A stretch of 50,000 nucleotides of DNA from Sphingobium xenophagum NBRC 107872 (GCF_000367345.1 NZ_BARE01000037.1:1-50000), one strand, 5' to 3'. Positions 26,096-35,103 are shown, numbered from the stretch's first letter. The notes: generated by a model not told the origin, from the sequence alone. Made by a program: numbers and translations.

Positions 26096-27025
26096 TTACA
26101 GCTTGCCGGTCAGTTCCGGCACCACCTTGAAGAGATCACCGACCAGGCCGATGTCGGCCACCTGGAAGATCGGCGCATCTTCATCCTTGTTGATCGCGAT
26201 GATGGTCTTGCTGTCCTTCATGCCGGCCAGATGCTGGATCGCGCCGGAAATGCCGACCGCGACATAGACTTCCGGGGCGACGATCTTGCCGGTCTGCCCG
26301 ACCTGATAGTCGTTGGGCACATAGCCTGCATCGACCGCCGCGCGCGACGCGCCGACAGCCGCGCCCAGCTTGTCCGCCAGCGGGAAGATAACTTCCTCGA
26401 ACGTCGGCCCATCCTTGAGCGCGCGGCCACCCGACACGATGATCTTGGCGCTGGTCAGTTCAGGACGCTCCAGCTTGGCGATTTCCGCACCCACGAAGGA
26501 CGACATGCCCTTGTCGCCGGTCGAGCTCACGGCTTCCACCGTTGCCGATCCACCGTCCCGCGACGCCTTGTCGAACGCCGTGCCGCGCACGGTTATCACC
26601 TTCTTGGCGTCCTTCGACTTGACCGTCGCGATCGCGTTGCCCGCATAGATTGGCCGGGTGAACGTGTCTTCGCTCTCGACCGACAATATGTCGCTGATCT
26701 GCATGACGTCGAGCAGAGCGGCGACGCGCGGCGCGATATTCTTGCCATTGCTGGTGGCGGGCGCAACGAAGGCATCATGATGCCCCATCAGTTCCACGAT
26801 CAGCGGTGCGACATTTTCGGGGAGTGCATGGCCAAAGGCCGCGTCATCAGCGACATGAACCTTGCCAACGCCCGCAATCTTCGCGGCCTCTTCCGCGACC
26901 GCGCTGACGCCTTCGCCAGCGACCAGCAAATGCACTTCGCCCAGCTTTGCCGCTGCCGTGACGGCGGAAAGCGTGGCATCCTTGACGGCACCGCCGTCAT
27001 GTTCGACCCAAACGAGCGTTTTCAT
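26096..27025 (-). CDS. etfA: Electron transfer flavoprotein subunit alpha
   Basis: 309-residue FAD-binding subunit of ETF, which carries electrons from acyl-CoA dehydrogenases (for example the isovaleryl-CoA dehydrogenase at 43559) to ETF:ubiquinone oxidoreductase. The N-terminus is [11 protein letters not shown]. The C-terminal FAD domain shows [66 protein letters not shown]. The start overlaps the etfB stop by 4 bp. Confidence 0.97.
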   Translation of the reverse strand: MKTLVWVEHDGGAVKDATLSAVTAAAKLGEVHLLVAGEGVSAVAEEAAKIAGVGKVHVADDAAFGHALPENVAPLIVELMGHHDAFVAPATSNGKNIAPRVAALLDVMQISDILSVESEDTFTRPIYAGNAIATVKSKDAKKVITVRGTAFDKASRDGGSATVEAVSSTGDKGMSSFVGAEIAKLERPELTSAKIIVSGGRALKDGPTFEEVIFPLADKLGAAVGASRAAVDAGYVPNDYQVGQTGKIVAPEVYVAVGISGAIQHLAGMKDSKTIIAINKDEDAPIFQVADIGLVGDLFKVVPELTGKL

Positions 27026-27771
27026 GCGGCAACTCCCATAGCCTTGAGCTTGGCAACCAGTTCATCGACATCGGCGACCTTGACGCCCGCGGTGCGCTTG
27101 GGCGGTTCGACGACCTTGAGCGTTTCCAGCCGTGCGCCGATGTCAACGCCATAATCGGCAGGTGTTTTCTGCGCGAGGGGCTTGCTCTTCGCCTTCATGA
27201 TGTTGGGCAGCGAGGCATAGCGCGGCTCGTTCAGACGCAGGTCGGTGGTGACGATCGCGGGGGTGGACAGCTTGACCGTCTCCAGCCCGCCATCGACTTC
27301 GCGGGTTACCGACACGCTGTCGCCTTCAACCTCTACCTTCGATGCAAAAGTGCCCTGCGGCAGGTTCAGCAGCGCCGCCAGCATCTGGCCGGTCTGGTTG
27401 CTGTCATCGTCGATCGCCTGCTTGCCCAGGATGATCAGGCCAGCGCCTTCCTCTTCCTGCACCTTGGCGAGCAGCTTGGCCACGCCCAGCGGCTCGACCT
27501 CGTCATCGGTCTGGATCAGGATCGCCCGGTCGGCGCCCATGGCGAGCGACGTGCGCAGCGTTTCCTGCGCCTTGGCAACGCCGATCGACACCGCGATCAC
27601 CTCGGTCGCCACGCCCTTTTCCTTGAGACGGATGGCTTCTTCGACCGCGATCTCGTCAAACGGGTTCATGCTCATCTTGACGTTCGCCAGATCAACACCC
27701 GTCCCGTCCGCCTTGACGCGCGGTTTTACGTTATAATCGATCACCCGCTTCACGGGGACAAGGATCTTCAT
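27022..27771 (-). CDS. etfB: Electron transfer flavoprotein subunit beta
   Basis: 249-residue AMP-binding subunit of ETF. It starts [19 protein letters not shown] and contains the signature region [44 protein letters not shown] and [41 protein letters not shown] follow. The start at 27771 has GGAGG upstream; a Met ten codons earlier is less likely. Downstream of sucC on the same strand with about 96 bp between, holding a strong RNA hairpin. Confidence 0.97.
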   Translation of the reverse strand: MKILVPVKRVIDYNVKPRVKADGTGVDLANVKMSMNPFDEIAVEEAIRLKEKGVATEVIAVSIGVAKAQETLRTSLAMGADRAILIQTDDEVEPLGVAKLLAKVQEEEGAGLIILGKQAIDDDSNQTGQMLAALLNLPQGTFASKVEVEGDSVSVTREVDGGLETVKLSTPAIVTTDLRLNEPRYASLPNIMKAKSKPLAQKTPADYGVDIGARLETLKVVEPPKRTAGVKVADVDELVAKLKAMGVAA

Positions 27772-27801
27772 TTCAACATCCTCCATTATAAATGCCAACA
27801 C

Positions 27802-27837
27802 GGGCGCGGGCAGCCCGAAACCGGACTACCCGCACCC
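27802..27837 (-). promoter_or_regulatory. Intercistronic RNA hairpin between sucC and etfB
   Basis: In the minus-strand transcript the two 16-nt arms (27822-27837 and 27802-27817) pair completely around a GUUU loop, using three G:U pairs. In plus-strand RNA the same three positions are A:C mismatches, so the pairing is complete only in the transcribed strand. There is no T-run after it. It may protect sucC mRNA ends or modulate read-through to etfB. Confidence 0.7.
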
Positions 27838-27867
27838 AAATGGTGTCAGTTCAGGTGAAAAGCGGCC

Positions 27868-29067
27868 TCAGGCTGCCTTCCTCACTTCTGCGACGATCTT
27901 GCGTGCTGCGTCGCCCAGATCGTCCGCCGGGACGATGGCCAGGCCCGAAGCCGCGAGAATGTCCTTGCCCTGCTGCACATTGGTGCCTTCCAGGCGAACC
28001 ACCAGCGGGACCGACAGGTCAACTTCCTTGGCTGCGGCCACGATACCATCGGCGATGATGTCGCACTTCATGATGCCGCCGAAAATGTTGACCAGGATAC
28101 CCTTGACCGCAGGGTCCTTCAGAATGATCTTGAACGCTGCGGTCACCTTTTCCTTCGAAGCGCCGCCGCCGACGTCCAGGAAGTTGGCGGGGAACTCGCC
28201 GTTCAGCTTGATGATGTCCATCGTCGCCATGGCCAGGCCAGCGCCGTTGACCATGCAGCCGATATTGCCGTCCAGCTTGATATAGGCGAGGTCATATTCG
28301 GATGCTTCGACTTCGGCCGCATCTTCCTCGGTCAGGTCGCGCAGTTCGGCGATGTCCTTGTGGCGGAACATGGCGTTGCCATCGAAACCGACCTTGGCGT
28401 CCAGCACCAGCAGGTTGCCCTGCTTGGTCAGCGCCAACGGATTGACTTCGATCTGCTCGGCATCGGTGTCCAGGAAGGCGGCATAGAGCGAGCCTGCGAC
28501 CTTGGACGCCTGCTTGGCCAGATCACCGGTCAGGCCCAGCGCGGCAGCCACCGAACGGCCATGATGCGGCATGAAGCCGGTCGCCGGATCGACGGAGAAG
28601 CTATGGATCTTTTCAGGGGTCGAATGGGCGACTTCCTCAATATCCATGCCGCCTTCGGTCGATACGACGAACGCGATCCTGCTGCTGGCGCGATCGACCA
28701 GCAGGGCAAGGTAGAATTCCTTGTCGATGTCGGCGCCGTCGGTGATGTAGAGGCGGTTGACCTGCTTGCCCGCGTCGCCGGTCTGGATCGTCACCAGCGT
28801 GTTGCCCAGCATGTCGGCCGAGTGCGCCTTGACCTCATCCAGATTGAAGGCGAGGCGAACGCCGCCCTTGGCTTCGGCGGGCAGTTCCTTGAACTTGCCC
28901 TTGCCGCGGCCACCGGCATGGATCTGCGACTTTACGACATAAAGCGGTCCGGGCAGCTTCTTGGCGGCCTCGACAGCTTCCTCGACCGAGAAAGCGGCAT
29001 AACCGGCGGCGATCGGCGCGCCATATTTCGCGAGCAGTTCCTTCGCCTGATATTCATGAATATTCAT
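27868..29067 (-). CDS. sucC: Succinate-CoA ligase (ADP-forming) subunit beta
   Basis: 399-residue ATP-grasp subunit of the TCA-cycle enzyme that converts succinyl-CoA to succinate with nucleotide triphosphate formation. It starts [19 protein letters not shown]. It contains [17 protein letters not shown] (nucleotide site), EINPLAL-type [36 protein letters not shown] and [18 protein letters not shown]. The start at 29067 is set by family homology; AAGGAC lies 11 bases upstream. The alpha subunit gene (sucD) is not adjacent; etfB follows instead. An array of TTGCAAA-like boxes lies upstream. Confidence 0.97.
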   Translation of the reverse strand: MNIHEYQAKELLAKYGAPIAAGYAAFSVEEAVEAAKKLPGPLYVVKSQIHAGGRGKGKFKELPAEAKGGVRLAFNLDEVKAHSADMLGNTLVTIQTGDAGKQVNRLYITDGADIDKEFYLALLVDRASSRIAFVVSTEGGMDIEEVAHSTPEKIHSFSVDPATGFMPHHGRSVAAALGLTGDLAKQASKVAGSLYAAFLDTDAEQIEVNPLALTKQGNLLVLDAKVGFDGNAMFRHKDIAELRDLTEEDAAEVEASEYDLAYIKLDGNIGCMVNGAGLAMATMDIIKLNGEFPANFLDVGGGASKEKVTAAFKIILKDPAVKGILVNIFGGIMKCDIIADGIVAAAKEVDLSVPLVVRLEGTNVQQGKDILAASGLAIVPADDLGDAARKIVAEVRKAA

Positions 29068-29143
29068 GGAGCGTGCCGTCCTTTTCCATCGAACCGTGAT
29101 GGCGACGGCTAAAGCACAGACAGGATTGCAGGGCCAGAGTGAT

Positions 29144-29206
29144 TTCGCAAAACGACTTTGCAAAATTGCAAAACCTTTGCGAAGCGTCAGCGCGGATTAT
29201 TGCAAA
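29144..29206 (-). promoter_or_regulatory. Array of TTTGCAAA-like boxes upstream of sucC
   Basis: Four or five near-copies of an 8-mer: TTCGCAAA (29144-29151), TTTGCAAA (29157-29164), ATTGCAAA (29165-29172), TTTGCGAA (29176-29183) and ATTGCAAA (29199-29206), 77-140 bp before the sucC start. Paired TTTGCAAA boxes are the operator type I recall for ScfR-family acyl-CoA regulators (PccR of Rhodobacter). Assignment to that family here is inference. Confidence 0.6.
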
Positions 29207-29213
29207 ATAACGC

Positions 29214-29537
29214 CTAGAGAGCGCAGTTGATCGCTGCCTTGCTGGTGACCAGAAAAATCTCCGGATCCTCCAGCGCGCGCACCTTATAGAGGAACCGATC
29301 CACGCTCATTTCGCCCATGTGAGACTTGCGGAGCGATGCGAGCGACTGGAGCCGGCGCAACTGCGCCAGGCTGAGCCGGTCGACCATGCGTTCGGCCATG
29401 CAACCCGCCATCCGGGGCGACAATCCGGCTTCCACCAGCCCGGCCCGCAGACGTGATTCGGGCGAAACAGTGGCGCAGGACGCCAGCAGGGATGCGGTGA
29501 GAGCGCAGGCAAGCGCGCGAAAAGCGATGGCTGTCAT
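29214..29537 (-). CDS. Small hypothetical lipoprotein
   Basis: 107 residues. The signal peptide TAIAFRALACALTASLLASC ends in a lipobox (Cys about 21). The mature part is helical, with LSPRMAGCMAERMVDRLSLAQLRRLQSLASL, and closes with two Cys-containing segments (AINCAL). The start at 29537 is chosen for the signal peptide; a Met 44 codons upstream would run into the divergent gene. It is divergent from the iron-permease-like gene at 29609. Function unknown, possibly an envelope lipoprotein conserved in sphingomonads. Confidence 0.7.
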   Translation of the reverse strand: MTAIAFRALACALTASLLASCATVSPESRLRAGLVEAGLSPRMAGCMAERMVDRLSLAQLRRLQSLASLRKSHMGEMSVDRFLYKVRALEDPEIFLVTSKAAINCAL

Positions 29538-29608
29538 GCGCGCTTCATGGCAACTAGCGCCTGAACGCAGCATAAATACACGCCGCGCGGCGTGCCAAGG
29601 AATAGAGC

Positions 29609-30010
29609 ATGATGGACAGATTTTTCGCCGCCCTGTCGCACCGGGTCGCCAGCTGGGCCGGACAACCATTGGCCTTCATTCTGGCAAGCGCCGTCGTGCT
29701 GGTCTGGGTCGCCACGGGTCCGATCTTCAATTATTCCGACACATGGCAACTGGTCATCAATACCGGCACCACCATCGTCACATTCCTGATGGTGTTCCTG
29801 ATCCAGAATGCGCAAAATCGGGACGGATCAGCAATCCAGGCGAAGCTGGACGAATTGATCCGCGCCGTGGACAATGCGCGCAACGATTTTATCGGCATCG
29901 AACATCTGACCGAAGCCGAATTGCAGCGGATCAAGGCCGTGCTGGAAAAGGAATGTGGCGACGACGCGACTCATCATCTCGCGATCGAGCGATTGCTGGA
30001 GCGTCGCTGA
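29609..30010 (+). CDS. Low-affinity iron permease family protein
   Basis: 133-residue membrane protein. Two hydrophobic helices are visible: PLAFILASAVVLVWVATGPIF and WQLVINTGTTIVTFLMVFLIQNAQNRD. The second includes the family signature TGTTIVTFLMVFLIQ. A cytoplasmic helical tail follows (IQAKLDELIRAVDNARNDF, HLTEAELQRIKAVLEKE). AAGGAA lies upstream of ATG 29609; the next codon is also ATG. Bacterial members are named after yeast Fet4, but iron transport by them is largely unproven. Confidence 0.88.
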   Translation: MMDRFFAALSHRVASWAGQPLAFILASAVVLVWVATGPIFNYSDTWQLVINTGTTIVTFLMVFLIQNAQNRDGSAIQAKLDELIRAVDNARNDFIGIEHLTEAELQRIKAVLEKECGDDATHHLAIERLLERR

Positions 30011-30021
30011 CGTCCGCACCA

Positions 30022-30201
30022 TCAATGGGCGCGGACGATCAGCCTTTCATTTTCCTGCCGATAGGCATCGACCTGTTCGATGTAGCGCTGCGCCATATCT
30101 TCATAGGCGGTGCGCCCTTCGCGTGACGGGCTGGCCTGCGCCTTGATCAGCGACATCTGCTGACGGTGCAGCAGATAATTGATGTCCGTCTCCATACTCA
30201 T
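30022..30201 (-). CDS. Small hypothetical protein (59 residues)
   Basis: A short reading frame with a near-perfect ribosome site (GGAGGAGGGCGAAT before ATG 30201). It encodes a charged helical protein: MSMETDINYLLHRQQMSLIK, then AQASPSREGRTAYEDMAQRY and IEQVDAYRQENERLIVRAH. There is no signal peptide or membrane segment. Its codons have normal third-position GC, and it fills the gap between the iron-permease-like gene and nhaA. Function unknown. Confidence 0.75.
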   Translation of the reverse strand: MSMETDINYLLHRQQMSLIKAQASPSREGRTAYEDMAQRYIEQVDAYRQENERLIVRAH

Positions 30202-30248
30202 ATTCGCCCTCCTCCGGTATCGCGACTAGAAGAATTGGTCGATTATTG

Positions 30249-30280
30249 GCGGCATGGCGCGACGCGCGCAGCCATGCCGC
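30249..30280 (-). terminator. Stem-loop downstream of nhaA
   Basis: Perfect 10-bp stem GCGGCATGGC/GCCATGCCGC with a 12-nt loop, 43 bp after the nhaA stop and before the 59-residue gene. There is no T-run on the minus strand, so it is a terminator or processing hairpin of modest certainty. Confidence 0.5.
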
Positions 30281-30322
30281 GGATACGTGTATAGCATAGG
30301 AATATCGCCTTGGCGAACCGAC

Positions 30323-31519
30323 CTAGCGCAGCGATGGCGCAGCCCAACGCAACAGGGCATAGCCACCAAGAGCCGAGGCGATCGACCCCATCAAGATGCC
30401 GCCCTTGGCCTCTTCGACCAGCAGCGCCGATCCGGGGAAGGCAAGCGCGCCGATAAACAGGCTCATGGTAAAGCCAATCCCGCACAGCATCGCCATGCCA
30501 TAGATTTGCGCCCAGTTCGCGCCGTTCGGCCGTTCCGCTATGCCCAGTCGCGCCGCGGCCCAGACGCTGCCAAATATGCCGAGCTGCTTGCCCAGAAACA
30601 GGCCCAGCGCCACGCCCATCGGCAAGGGGTCCAGCAGTGCGCTAAACACCTGCGCGTTCAACACCAGCCCGGCATTGGCAAAGCCGAACAGCGGTACGAT
30701 CAGATAGGCGCTCCAGGGATGCACGCCATGTTCCAGCTTGTGCAGCGGGCTGTCCTCCGCGTCGGGCGCGCCCGGCGTGCAGCGGATCGGGACCGTCATG
30801 GCCGCCAGGACGCCAGCGACCGTCGCATGAACGCCCGACAGCAGCATCAAATACCACAACAGCACGAACCCGATAAGATAGGGGATCAGCGACTTCACCC
30901 CTGCCCGGTTCAACCCGAACATCACGACCAGCACCGCAGCCGCCCCGGCAAGCGCGGCCATATCGAGACCCTGCGTATAGATCAGGGCGATGATCGCCAC
31001 CGCGCCCATATCATCAACGATCGCCACCGCCGTCAGGAACAGCTTGAGAGAGGCGGGCGCGCGATTACCCAGCAGCGCCAGCACGCCGATCGCAAAGGCA
31101 ATGTCGGTCGCGGCAGGGATCGCCCAGCCATTGGCCAGTTCCGGCTGTCCACCTGTTACCAAGAGATAGACGAGCGCTGGCACGACCATGCCCGCAACGG
31201 CGGCGATGATCGGCAGCCGCCGCCGCTCCCATGTCGACAGCCCGCCATCCAGAAACTCCCGCTTGATCTCCAGTCCGACGAGCAGGAAGAAAATCGCCAT
31301 CAGCCCATCGTTGATCCACAGATGAACGGTCATTGGCCCCAGCTTCGGAGTCAGTTCCGGTCCAAGCTGCGCATGAATCAGGTCGTGATAGAGATGACCC
31401 CCGCCGCCCGGCAGATTGGCCAGAACCATGGCCAGCGTCGCCGCGATCATCAGCAACACAGCGCTGCCCGCCTGACTGGCAAGGAATTCGCGTAATACTG
31501 ATGGGCGTGGCTTTGTCAT
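30323..31519 (-). CDS. nhaA: Na+/H+ antiporter NhaA
   Basis: 398-residue inner-membrane antiporter with about 12 hydrophobic segments, exporting Na+ in exchange for H+. Diagnostic motifs are MFFLLVGLEIKRE-type IFFLLVGLEIKREFLDGGL, PAATDIAFAIGVLALLG (Asp133 equivalent), AIVDDMGAVAIIA (the Asp163-Asp164 pair) and GIGFTMSLFIGALAF. The start at 31519 (MTKPRPSVLREF) gives family length; an upstream in-frame Met would run through the divergent gene. A perfect palindrome lies 31-53 bp upstream and may be its operator. Confidence 0.96.
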   Translation of the reverse strand: MTKPRPSVLREFLASQAGSAVLLMIAATLAMVLANLPGGGGHLYHDLIHAQLGPELTPKLGPMTVHLWINDGLMAIFFLLVGLEIKREFLDGGLSTWERRRLPIIAAVAGMVVPALVYLLVTGGQPELANGWAIPAATDIAFAIGVLALLGNRAPASLKLFLTAVAIVDDMGAVAIIALIYTQGLDMAALAGAAAVLVVMFGLNRAGVKSLIPYLIGFVLLWYLMLLSGVHATVAGVLAAMTVPIRCTPGAPDAEDSPLHKLEHGVHPWSAYLIVPLFGFANAGLVLNAQVFSALLDPLPMGVALGLFLGKQLGIFGSVWAAARLGIAERPNGANWAQIYGMAMLCGIGFTMSLFIGALAFPGSALLVEEAKGGILMGSIASALGGYALLRWAAPSLR

Positions 31520-31549
31520 TCTTTCGATCTTCCTGTTTTTTTTGCCTCC

Positions 31550-31572
31550 CTTTTGCGCAATTTGCGCAAAAG
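31550..31572. promoter_or_regulatory. Perfect 23-bp palindrome between nhaA and the NfrB-like gene
   Basis: Two 11-bp arms CTTTTGCGCAA/TTGCGCAAAAG around a single T, placed in the divergent control region, 31 bp from the nhaA start and 47 bp from the glycosyltransferase start. It is likely a dimeric regulator site affecting one or both genes. The inner TTTTGCGCAAAA-like core recurs at 38524-38535. Confidence 0.65.
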
Positions 31573-31618
31573 ACTTGGAAGCGGCTGACACCAATGCCAT
31601 CCTCTCCCCTGTCGAGGC

Positions 31619-33031
31619 ATGGGGGTCAAGGCTTTGGGGGACATTTTGGTCGCTGGCCTTGCGCTCCTTCATCATGAAATCCTGCTATTTGCCGCCGTTG
31701 GACTGGCCATCGGCGGTTTGGACGATTTTCTGATCGACCTGCTGTTTCTGGCGCGCAAGGCATGGCGCGATCTATTCATATATGGTCGCCATGACCGTAT
31801 GACGACGGCAACCCTGCCACCATCGCCCAATCCCGGCCGGATCGCGATATTCGTTCCCGCCTGGCGCGAAGCGGACGTGATCGGACCGATGCTGCGCCAT
31901 GCGTTGGGGCGCTGGGGCGATGCGGATTATCGCATTTTCGTCGGCGCCTATCCCAACGACCCCGCGACGATCGACGCCATCGCCGCCGTTGCGCAGGGCG
32001 ATCCGCGCATCCTGCTGGGCATCACCCCCCATCCCGGTCCCACGACCAAGGCCGATTGCCTCAATCTTCTATGGCAGGCGATGCTGGACGAAGAGACGCG
32101 CGAAGGATTCCGTTACAAGGCGATAGTGCTCCACGATGCAGAGGATGTCGTCCATGCCGATGAGATTCGTCTGTTCGACGTGATGATCGACAGGTTCCAA
32201 CTGGTGCAATTGCCCGTGCTGCCGCTGCCGGGCCAAGGCAACTGGCTCTCCCGCGCCATCGCCAATCATTATTGCGACGAGTTCGCAGAAAGCCATGGGA
32301 AATATCTGACCATACGCGAAGCGCTGGGCGCGTCCGTGCCATCCGCCGGGGTCGCCTGCGCGTTCGAGCGGGACACCCTCGCAGCGCTCGCCCGCGATCC
32401 AGGCCATGGTCCGTTCGATCCGTCTTCGCTGACGGAGGATTATGAAGCCGGCTTGCGGATTCGCGACAATGGCGGGCGCGGCATATTCGTCCGGATGCGC
32501 GACGCAGACGGCGAACTGGTTGCGACCCGCGAATATTTTCCGGACACGATCGACAGCGCCGTCAGACAGAAAGCCCGCTGGATCGTGGGCATTTCTCTGG
32601 CGGGATGGGACCGGATGGGTTGGCGCGGCGGCCCGTTCGAATGGTGGATGCGCCTGCGCGATCGGCGCGCGGCCCTGTCCGCCTTTGTCCTGTTCGCCGC
32701 CTATCTGACGATTGCTCTATGGGGGATGCTCTGGCTCATCAGCCTCGTCCTGCCAATCCCGCCGCGGCCGCTGTCCCCCATGATCGTGGCCCTCCTGTGG
32801 ATCAATGTCGGGCTGATGAGTTGGCGCGGCCTGATGCGCGTGCTGTTCGTGGGGCAGGCTTATGGCTGGCGTCACGGCCTTGGCGCAGTGCCGCGCACCT
32901 TCATCGCCAATCTCATCGCCATACTCGCAGCACGGCGCGCCATCTTCCAATATGTGCGGTCCTTGCTGGGCCGTCCGCTTGCCTGGGACAAGACCCAGCA
33001 CCGCTTTCCCGACATGCAGTCCGATCCATGA
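31619..33031 (+). CDS. NfrB-like membrane glycosyltransferase (GT2)
   Basis: 470-residue protein related to the inner-membrane NfrB glycosyltransferase. An N-terminal hydrophobic segment comes first (about 20-45). The GT2 core follows with IAIFVPAWREADVI, a DAED motif (about 173-176), TEDYEAGLR (about 272-280) and RQKARW (about 316-321), the Q/RxxRW-type site of processive enzymes. At least three C-terminal membrane helices follow. The C-terminal MshEN domain of enterobacterial NfrB is absent. The start is uncertain: ATG 31619 has GAGG too close, and TTG 31646 with GGGGG upstream is possible. The stop overlaps the next gene (ATGA), pointing to a shared function. Confidence 0.85.
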   Translation: MGVKALGDILVAGLALLHHEILLFAAVGLAIGGLDDFLIDLLFLARKAWRDLFIYGRHDRMTTATLPPSPNPGRIAIFVPAWREADVIGPMLRHALGRWGDADYRIFVGAYPNDPATIDAIAAVAQGDPRILLGITPHPGPTTKADCLNLLWQAMLDEETREGFRYKAIVLHDAEDVVHADEIRLFDVMIDRFQLVQLPVLPLPGQGNWLSRAIANHYCDEFAESHGKYLTIREALGASVPSAGVACAFERDTLAALARDPGHGPFDPSSLTEDYEAGLRIRDNGGRGIFVRMRDADGELVATREYFPDTIDSAVRQKARWIVGISLAGWDRMGWRGGPFEWWMRLRDRRAALSAFVLFAAYLTIALWGMLWLISLVLPIPPRPLSPMIVALLWINVGLMSWRGLMRVLFVGQAYGWRHGLGAVPRTFIANLIAILAARRAIFQYVRSLLGRPLAWDKTQHRFPDMQSDP

Positions 33032-34131
33032 TCGCAACCGCCAGTGGCCGTCCACTCCGTTTCTTTGGGTTCTTGACGGTCGGCTGGATCGCGATCCGGC
33101 TGTGGAGCCAGCCGGAACCACCCCTGCCATTGATAGCCCACCAGAAATTCGCGGCATCGGCAACCACGCGCCCGCCAGCGTCGCAACCCACAAGGTCGGG
33201 GAATAATGCCTCGGAAATGACCATGCCTTCACCGCACAAGACCTGGACAGTCCAGATGGCGTCCCTTGTGCCCCCGCCGGCCGTCGCGGTCATGACGAAT
33301 GCCCGCCTCCACCCGGTCCTGGCCAAGGGTCCAGCCCCGACCCACGCCCGCGTCCAAGACGCCATGCCGGTCGACCTGCTGAATTTCATCGCCTTTTCCA
33401 TGGCCTTTGCCAACCGCCACTATGCGACCGACCCCGGTGCCAATTATGCTGCCCCCTCCCCTGCGCCGCTGTTGCGCTCGGCGTCGACACGGCCGGATCG
33501 CTGGCATGGCAGCGCATGGATGCTGTGGCGGGACAATGGCACGTCACCGACCGATGCCGCCCTTGGTCGGCTGGGCGCGTCGCAGGCTGGCCTGCGCGTC
33601 GATTATGACCTGACCCCTTCCGCCCCGATCCGCACCGTCGCCTATGCCCGCGCGACCAGTGCGCTCCAGCGCCCGGCAGCCCCGGAAGCGGCAATCGGCT
33701 TTTCGATCCAGCCCGCGCGCACCGTCCCTGTCAGCCTGGCCGTCGAACGCCGGATCGCGCTGGACAAGCGGGCGCGCAACGCGATGGCGATCATGGCGGT
33801 GGGCGGCTTTGGCCCCACACGGGTCGGCGGCGGGCTGGAGGCGGAAGCCTATGCGCAGGCAGGCATGGTCGGGCTGAACCAGCGCGACGCTTTCATCGAC
33901 GGCAAACTCTCCCTGCTTGCCCCGATTGACACGAAAAAGCTGCGAATCGGTGCGGCCCTGTCCGGCGGAGCGCAGCCGGGCGTCGAGCGGATCGACATTG
34001 GCCCGGAAATGCAGATCCGATTGCCATTGCCCAACATCCCCGCCCACATCGCGGTCGAATGGCGGGAACGCATTGCCGGTCGCGCCGCGCCCTCCTCCGG
34101 CCTTGCCATCACCCTGGCTGCGGATTTTTGA
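33028..34131 (+). CDS. Envelope protein coupled to the NfrB-like transferase (NfrA-like/beta-rich)
   Basis: 367 residues. An N-terminal hydrophobic anchor or signal (RFFGFLTVGWIAIRLW, about 11-26) is followed by a Pro/Ala/Thr-rich linker to about residue 110. The C-terminal about 250 residues look beta-rich and end in GLAITLAADF with a terminal Phe, as outer-membrane barrels do. Its ATG overlaps the stop of the NfrB-like gene. By analogy with the nfrA-nfrB pair I suggest it is the outer-envelope partner for glycan export. Sequence similarity to NfrA is weak by eye, so this is mainly positional inference. Confidence 0.65.
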   Translation: MIATASGRPLRFFGFLTVGWIAIRLWSQPEPPLPLIAHQKFAASATTRPPASQPTRSGNNASEMTMPSPHKTWTVQMASLVPPPAVAVMTNARLHPVLAKGPAPTHARVQDAMPVDLLNFIAFSMAFANRHYATDPGANYAAPSPAPLLRSASTRPDRWHGSAWMLWRDNGTSPTDAALGRLGASQAGLRVDYDLTPSAPIRTVAYARATSALQRPAAPEAAIGFSIQPARTVPVSLAVERRIALDKRARNAMAIMAVGGFGPTRVGGGLEAEAYAQAGMVGLNQRDAFIDGKLSLLAPIDTKKLRIGAALSGGAQPGVERIDIGPEMQIRLPLPNIPAHIAVEWRERIAGRAAPSSGLAITLAADF

Positions 34132-34188
34132 CGCTGGGCGCATCGCGCGCTTTCACTCGACACATTTTGCCACTACCCCGGTCGGGCC

Positions 34189-35103
34189 ATGGATCTTTAC
34201 CTGCCCATCGCCAATCTTTCGGTGAACGCGCTGGTCATTGTTGGCCTGGGCGGGATCGTGGGTCTGCTGTCGGGCATGTTCGGCGTCGGCGGCGGCTTTC
34301 TGACGACGCCGCTGCTCATCTTTTACGGCATCCCCCCCACCGTCGCCGCCGCATCCGCCGCGTCGCAGGTGACCGGGGCCAGCGTGTCTGGTGTTTTCAC
34401 CCATATATCGCGCGGCACGGTCGATTTTCGCATGGGCGGCGTCCTGATCGCCGGCGGCGTGGTCGGCGCCGGGCTTGGCGTGCTGATCTTTCGCCTGCTG
34501 CAATATCTGGGGCAGATCGATACGGTCATCGGCATCCTCTATGTGCTGATGCTGGGCGGCATCGGCCTGTTGATGGCCAAGGAATCGATTCAGGCGCTGA
34601 TCGCGCTCAAGACCGGCAGGCGTCCGCAGGCGCGCAAGCGGCGGCACCACCCGCTCGTCGCTGCGCTGCCGATGCGCTGGCGCTTCTATCGCTCCGGACT
34701 CTATATCTCGCCACTCGCCCCGTTGCTGCTGGGGATGGCGACCGGCATCCTGACGATGCTGCTGGGCGTGGGCGGCGGTTTCATTCTTGTCCCAGCCATG
34801 CTCTATCTGCTGGGCATGACGACCCAGTCCGTGGTGGGCACATCGCTGTTCCAGATCCTGTTCGTCACCATGGCGACGACGATGATGCACGCAATGACGA
34901 CCAAGGCCGTCGATCTGGTGCTGGCGATGCTGCTGCTGATCGGCAGCGTCACGGGCGCGCAGGTCGGCACGCGGCTGTCGATGACGATCCGGCCCGAATA
35001 TCTGCGCGTGTTGCTGGCGCTGATCGTGTTGCTGGTCGCTGCGCGCATGGCGCTGGGGCTGGGCTGGCGGCCCGATGAAATCTTCACGATTGAGTTGAAC
35101 TGA
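34189..35103 (+). CDS. TauE/SafE-family sulfite/anion exporter
   Basis: 304-residue inner-membrane protein with two homologous halves, each carrying the family motif: GLLSGMFGVGGGFLTTPLL (about 25-43) and GILTMLLGVGGGFILVPAML (about 184-203). About eight membrane helices are visible. Members export sulfite, sulfoacetate or related anions; the substrate here is unknown. The stop overlaps the start of the TIGR02186 gene, a recurrent pair in alphaproteobacteria. Confidence 0.94.
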   Translation: MDLYLPIANLSVNALVIVGLGGIVGLLSGMFGVGGGFLTTPLLIFYGIPPTVAAASAASQVTGASVSGVFTHISRGTVDFRMGGVLIAGGVVGAGLGVLIFRLLQYLGQIDTVIGILYVLMLGGIGLLMAKESIQALIALKTGRRPQARKRRHHPLVAALPMRWRFYRSGLYISPLAPLLLGMATGILTMLLGVGGGFILVPAMLYLLGMTTQSVVGTSLFQILFVTMATTMMHAMTTKAVDLVLAMLLLIGSVTGAQVGTRLSMTIRPEYLRVLLALIVLLVAARMALGLGWRPDEIFTIELN

